33,824 nucleotides of DNA, taken from NCBI GenBank assembly GCA_910575505.1, contig CAJTFK010000032.1:1-33824 (forward strand), read 5' to 3'. Position numbers and translations under genes: made by a program. Shown in pieces: positions 30,476 to 33,824 of the stretch. The notes under the pieces were generated by a model. The model searched no databases. It worked only from the letters and a program-made list of their open reading frames with translations, and had not been told where the DNA came from. How positions within the stretch are numbered: the first letter of the stretch is position 1; each line of letters starts with the position of its first letter. This stretch comes from Oscillospiraceae bacterium (GTDB taxonomy: Bacteria; Bacillota; Clostridia; Oscillospirales; Oscillospiraceae).

Positions 30476-30557
30476 AGGCATCTCCTTTTCATTTGACGGA
30501 AAGCGCCGGGCCGTTTTGCCTGCGGAATGCAGACAGAAGCGCCGGCGCGGTTTTTCG

Positions 30558-30586
30558 CAGTATGCCCGAAAAGCGTCGAAAGATAC
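30558..30586 (-). promoter_or_regulatory. Possible sigma-G-like promoter of pdaA
   Basis: On the minus strand, GTATC (30586-30582) and CATACTG (30564-30558) are 17 bases apart. They resemble the G-N-A-T-R and CATNNTA elements of the forespore sigma factor but each has a mismatch. Bacillus pdaA uses sigma-G; here the assignment is tentative. Confidence 0.22.
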
Positions 30587-30600
30587 CGGATGGTTCCGGC

Positions 30601-30629
30601 TTGAAAAAAGTGACGGAATATGCTATGAT
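30601..30629 (+). promoter_or_regulatory. Promoter of the nuclease-exonuclease operon
   Basis: TTGAAA (30601-30606) and TATGAT (30624-30629) are 17 bases apart, 62 bases before the start codon. Confidence 0.62.
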
Positions 30630-30690
30630 TGGAAAAATGTCAAAACCGGTCGAAGCGACGAGAAACCGGAGCGCAGAAAGGGGAAGCTCT

Positions 30691-31401
30691 ATGGCGCAGA
30701 AAAGGAGACGCAGACGGGGCGGCGGTCAGCTGACCCCCCGTCAGACCATCTTGCTGCTGCTGATGTTCGCGGCGGCGGCGTTCCTCCGCTGGCACTTCCA
30801 GCCGGAGCCCGTCACCATGGAAAATATCCCGGACTATCGGGGGGCGGCCTATGTGGAGCTGAATGAAAACCAGCCCAGCTTCACCCAAAAGGACCTGACC
30901 ACGGAGGCCTTCGAGACCTACAGCGAGCTGGACGCCCTGGGCCGCTGCGGCCCGGCCTATGCCAACATCTGTCTGGAGATTATGCCCACTGAGGAGCGGG
31001 GGGATATCGGGTCCGTGAAGCCCACCGGCTGGCAGACGGTGAAATACGACGTCGTGGACGGGAAATACCTGTATAACCGCTGTCATCTCATCGGCTATCA
31101 GCTGGCGGGGGAGAACGCCAACCAGAAAAATCTGATTACCGGTACCCGGTATTTCAATGTAACGGGGATGCTGCCCTTTGAGAACGAGGTGAACGACTAT
31201 GTGGACGAGACCGGGAACCACGTTCTCTACCGGGTAACGCCCTGCTTCATCGGGTCGGAGCTGGTGGCCCGGGGCGTGCAGATGGAGGCCTTGTCGGTGG
31301 AGGACGAAGGGGACGGCGTGTGCTTCAACGTGTTTGTCTACAATGTCCAGCCCGGCGTCGAAATCGACTACGCCACCGGGAACAGCCGTCTGGAGGGATG
31401 A
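30691..31401 (+). CDS. DNA/RNA non-specific endonuclease (EndA-like)
   Basis: Encodes 236 residues. A basic N-terminus and one membrane segment (TILLLLMFAAAAFLRW) anchor a beta-beta-alpha-metal nuclease outside the membrane. The active-site stretch reads YNRCHLIGYQL, with H132 as the general base, followed by the metal-ligand asparagine in AGENANQKNLITGTRYFN. The EndA/NucA consensus DRGH appears here as NRCH, a variation seen in related Firmicutes proteins. Roles in the family range from DNA uptake to nutrient scavenging; none is shown here. Start 30691 follows AAGGGGAAG. The gene overlaps the ribosome site of the exonuclease gene, so the pair is an operon. Confidence 0.85.
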   Translation: MAQKRRRRRGGGQLTPRQTILLLLMFAAAAFLRWHFQPEPVTMENIPDYRGAAYVELNENQPSFTQKDLTTEAFETYSELDALGRCGPAYANICLEIMPTEERGDIGSVKPTGWQTVKYDVVDGKYLYNRCHLIGYQLAGENANQKNLITGTRYFNVTGMLPFENEVNDYVDETGNHVLYRVTPCFIGSELVARGVQMEALSVEDEGDGVCFNVFVYNVQPGVEIDYATGNSRLEG

Positions 31402-31403
31402 CG

Positions 31404-32078
31404 ATGAGGCTTTGGGAGCAGTTTGACCGGCTGGTGGTCTTCGACACCGAGACTACCGGCATCGACTTCCGGCAGGACCGGATCATTGAGCTGGGGGCGG
31501 TGGCCCTGGAGCGCGGCGGGGAGACGGGGGGCATGGACGCCTTCATCCGCCTGCCGCCGGGGCGGACCATTCCGCCCTTCATTGTGAACCTTACCGGCAT
31601 CACCGACGCCCTGCTGGAGGAGCAGGGCGTTTCCGGGGAGACGGCGGCCCGGGCGTTTGCCGCCCTGCTGGAGGGAGCGGAGCGGCCTCTGCTGGCGGCC
31701 TATAACGCCCAGTTTGACCTGAATTTCCTGTATGGCCTCCTGGCCCCCCTGGATATGGCGGGCATTCTGGCGGCGCCCCGGTTTCTGGACGCCCTGACGG
31801 TCTACCGGGACCGGCGGGACTACCCCCACAAGCTCTGTGACGCCATCGCCGCCTACAGCCTGGAGGGCGAGGCCGTCAACAGCCACCGGGCCATTGACGA
31901 CGCCCGTGCCGCCGCCCGGCTGCTGGAGAAAATGGCGGCGGAGCAGGACAACCTGGACCGATACATCGACCTCTTCGGAACCCATCCCAAGTATGGAATG
32001 GAGGGCCGGAAAATCCGCTCTGTGACCTACCGGACCCAGCCCTACCGGCGGGGCCTGCCGCTGTATGAACGGACGTGA
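31404..32078 (+). CDS. DnaQ-like 3'-5' exonuclease (DEDDh)
   Basis: Encodes 224 residues. The three Exo motifs are present: FDTETTG (D14, E16), NAQFDLNFL, and HRAIDDA, which makes it a DEDDh enzyme of the DnaQ/PolC-epsilon superfamily. It stands alone without a polymerase domain, so it may act in proofreading, repair or RNA trimming. The ATG at 31404 is favoured because GGAGG lies seven bases before it; an ATG at 31398 directly overlaps that site and the stop of the nuclease. Coupling to the nuclease suggests joint nucleic-acid degradation. Confidence 0.85.
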   Translation: MRLWEQFDRLVVFDTETTGIDFRQDRIIELGAVALERGGETGGMDAFIRLPPGRTIPPFIVNLTGITDALLEEQGVSGETAARAFAALLEGAERPLLAAYNAQFDLNFLYGLLAPLDMAGILAAPRFLDALTVYRDRRDYPHKLCDAIAAYSLEGEAVNSHRAIDDARAAARLLEKMAAEQDNLDRYIDLFGTHPKYGMEGRKIRSVTYRTQPYRRGLPLYERT

Positions 32079-32096
32079 GGCTCCAGGGCCCGGCTC

Positions 32097-32125
32097 TTGA
32101 CGACGGGCGGCTCCGGGTATAAAAT
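32097..32125 (+). promoter_or_regulatory. Promoter of the SLH-protein gene
   Basis: TTGACG (32097-32102) and TAAAAT (32120-32125) are 17 bases apart. The overlapping TATAAA at 32118 is an alternative -10. Confidence 0.55.
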
Positions 32126-32191
32126 AAATGCGGAAAAATGCAGTAAAATTTCCGGCGGACCCCCGCCGGACCGGAAGAAAGGAGATTGTTC

Positions 32192-33616
32192 ATGAAACGT
32201 TTTCTGACCATCCTGGCGGCTGCCCTGGCCCTGACGGCGGCGCTGTGCGTCTCCGCCTCCGCCTCCAGCTTTGACGGTGCGGCGGCGGACCTGGCCGCCA
32301 TTGGCATGCTGAAGGGCGACGGCGCCGGCGGCTACGCCCTGGACATCGCCCCCACCCGGACCCAGGCCGCTATCATGCTGGTGCGGCTCTACGGCGCGGA
32401 GGAGGAGGCCAGGGCCGCCTATGCCTCCGGGGAGCTGGAGTGCCCCTTCACCGACGTGAACGAGACCGGCGCACCCTTTGCCGCGTGGCTGGCGGACAAG
32501 GGCCTTGCCAGCGGCACCACCCCCACCACCTTCGGCGGCGGGGATCCTTGCACCGCCAGGGCCTACACCATCTTTCTCCTCCGGGCCCTGGGCTATAAGG
32601 ACGGCGAGGACTTCACCGCCTCCGCCGCCCGGGAGTTCGCCGCGTCCCTGGGCCTGCTGGATACCTCCATGTTCACCGGCAGCTTTCTCCGGGACGACCT
32701 GGCGGCCATGACCTATCAGGCCCTGGGCGCCGACATGAAGGGCGGCGAGACCTACCTGCTGGCCAGCCTCATCAGGAGCGGGGCCGTGGACGCGGCCGCC
32801 GCGAAGCCTGTGACCGAGAAGATCGAGGCCTATCGGGCTCTCCAGACCTCCGGCGCGGCTGCCTCTCAGGGCTTTGACGCCGGCATCGACGCCAGGCTGG
32901 GCATGGGGATCACCCTCAAGAGCTCCGACGGGTCCATGGATATGGATGAAAAGACGGAGATCGCTGTCAAGGGCAGTATGCAGGCCCTGCTGGACCGGGA
33001 CTTCCAGATGTCCATGGACCTGACCATGACCATGAAGGACGGAGGGACCACCGTGACGGAGCAGGCAGCCTATTGGCTGAAGGACGGCGTGATGTATGTC
33101 CGTTCCGGCGAGGAGGCCTATCAGATGCCCATGGATATGGGTGTGGACTGGGAGGCCTTCACAGACCTGGTGGAGCAGTCCGCCGGGAAGTTCAGTCCCG
33201 CCATGCTGCCCTTCGTGGACTCCATTGCCGTCCAGACCGCCGGGGAGGACACTGTCTACACTCTGAAGCTGAACAACGCCCTGGCCGGGATCGTCGACGG
33301 CCTGGTGGGCGGGGTCCTGGAGGTGATGTCCGTTGAGTCGGATATCCAGGCGGGCCTGGACGTCTCCATGGACGGCAGCACCGTCGCCTACACCGTGGGC
33401 AAGGACGGCGCGCTGAAGAGCGCCGGAGCGGACATGACCCTGAAAGCGGAACTGAAAGCCACCGACGGCACGGACAGCCTGACGGTGGGCGTCGCCGTGG
33501 ATATGGATATGGACATGACCATCAAGGCCCTGGGCGGGGACGTGAAGATCACCTTCCCGGACCTCTCCGGCTTTGAACCCCTGTACGGCGGGACCGGCGG
33601 CGTGGAAGCCGCCTGA
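32192..33616 (+). CDS. Secreted S-layer-homology (SLH) domain protein
   Basis: Encodes 474 residues. A signal peptide (MKRFLTILAAALALTAAL through SASA) is followed by SLH-like repeats at about residues 27-77 (AAADLAAIGMLKGD, then PTRTQAAIMLVRLYG) and 86-137 (PFTDV, ADKGLASGTTPTTFGGGDPCTARAYTIFLLRALGY), with a degenerate third to about 185. SLH repeats bind pyruvylated secondary wall polymers. The C-terminal 250 residues are beta-rich with repeated M-D-M runs (SMDMDEKTEIAVKG, QMPMDMGVDW), like LolA/LppX-type lipid-binding domains of unknown partner (DUF6612-like). AAAGGAG precedes the ATG at 32192. The gene has its own promoter and terminator. Confidence 0.85.
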   Translation: MKRFLTILAAALALTAALCVSASASSFDGAAADLAAIGMLKGDGAGGYALDIAPTRTQAAIMLVRLYGAEEEARAAYASGELECPFTDVNETGAPFAAWLADKGLASGTTPTTFGGGDPCTARAYTIFLLRALGYKDGEDFTASAAREFAASLGLLDTSMFTGSFLRDDLAAMTYQALGADMKGGETYLLASLIRSGAVDAAAAKPVTEKIEAYRALQTSGAAASQGFDAGIDARLGMGITLKSSDGSMDMDEKTEIAVKGSMQALLDRDFQMSMDLTMTMKDGGTTVTEQAAYWLKDGVMYVRSGEEAYQMPMDMGVDWEAFTDLVEQSAGKFSPAMLPFVDSIAVQTAGEDTVYTLKLNNALAGIVDGLVGGVLEVMSVESDIQAGLDVSMDGSTVAYTVGKDGALKSAGADMTLKAELKATDGTDSLTVGVAVDMDMDMTIKALGGDVKITFPDLSGFEPLYGGTGGVEAA

Positions 33617-33660
33617 TCTCCGGCGCAGTCCCTGCCCGGCGGAACGGATACAGCCCTCAA

Positions 33661-33695
33661 AAAAACCGGGACCTCGGCAGGAGGTCCCGGTTTTT
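33661..33695 (+). terminator. Terminator after the SLH gene
   Basis: AAAAACCGGGACCTC (33661-33675), a five-base loop, and GAGGTCCCGGTTTTT (33681-33695) form a perfect 15-bp stem that ends in T. It starts 45 bases after the stop codon. Confidence 0.93.
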
Positions 33696-33722
33696 CATTC
33701 CTGATTTCTGAGGAAGCACTGA

Positions 33723-33824
33723 TTAAAGCAGGTAAAAGCCAGGCAAACAAACGAAGGTAATAAAAACGTCCAATAAAGGGCCATATTTAGGGATGAATTC
33801 CTCGCTTTTCCAGTCCCAGCCCGG
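33723..33824 (-). other. Possible C-terminal coding fragment at the right edge
   Basis: On the minus strand an open frame enters from the right edge and ends at a TAA at 33725-33723 after 33 codons, finishing in a hydrophobic stretch (VFITFVCLPGFYLL). The DNA is AT-richer than the flank. It could be the tail of a gene or an insertion-sequence end; the fragment is too short to decide. Confidence 0.2.

Overview
The window is about 33.8 kb of GC-rich, densely packed bacterial chromosome. Era-YqzL-RecO order, a PdaA-type spore-cortex deacetylase, CsoR-CopA copper control, an S-layer-homology protein, LexA-type SOS boxes of the Firmicutes form and strong Shine-Dalgarno sites all point to a spore-forming Clostridia, most likely a gut Oscillospiraceae relative (Flavonifractor/Oscillibacter/Intestinimonas type). 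That placement is inference from gene content and composition. I see no rRNA, tRNA, CRISPR array, prophage or complete insertion sequence. Most genes carry recognisable TTGNNN-17-TANNNT promoters, and many intergenic gaps are occupied by palindromic repeats.

Layout. 1-75: N-terminus of a minus-strand gene cut by the window edge. 505-5390: threonine synthase, alanine racemase, an EamA-type transporter and a cytoplasmic asparaginase. 5587-9346: an unknown protein, RadC and UvrB (with an SOS box). 9425-12024: a tight plus-strand run of a YjbR-like protein, a membrane protein, a second EamA transporter and a Cys-tRNA(Pro) deacylase. 12017-12547: a divergent pair, a 77-aa protein and an XRE-type regulator, sharing a promoter region with two matched operator-like dyads. 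12593-16662: a membrane protein with a duplicated beta-rich domain, then UvrA. 16663-17287: a gene-free 620-bp stretch filled with inverted repeats. 17288-22588: Era, YqzL, RecO, an unknown Cys-containing protein, MutS2 and another Cys-rich protein. 22598-22950: a repeat element with terminal inverted repeats around two perfect 130-bp tandem units, each with a possible 20-codon ORF. 23034-25099: uridine phosphorylase, small proteins and an XRE regulator. 25166-28012 (minus): CsoR and CopA. 28141-28812 (minus): a left-handed beta-helix transferase. 29126-33616: an unknown acidic protein, PdaA (minus), an EndA-like nuclease, a DnaQ-like exonuclease and an SLH protein. The last ~100 bases hold only a possible edge fragment.

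Functional themes. DNA repair and genome maintenance are strongly represented (RadC, UvrB, UvrA, RecO, MutS2, a DEDD exonuclease), but uvrB and uvrA lie 4.5 kb apart and no uvrC is present. Copper homeostasis is a self-contained csoR-copA operon with two CsoR-type operators built into a perfect consensus promoter. Amino-acid and cell-wall metabolism (thrC, alr, ansA, pdaA) makes up most of the rest. The least explained parts are the TIR-bounded tandem element at 22.6-22.95 kb, the divergent regulator pair at 12.0-12.5 kb, a possible internal CopZ-like start inside copA, and the several families of palindromic repeats.
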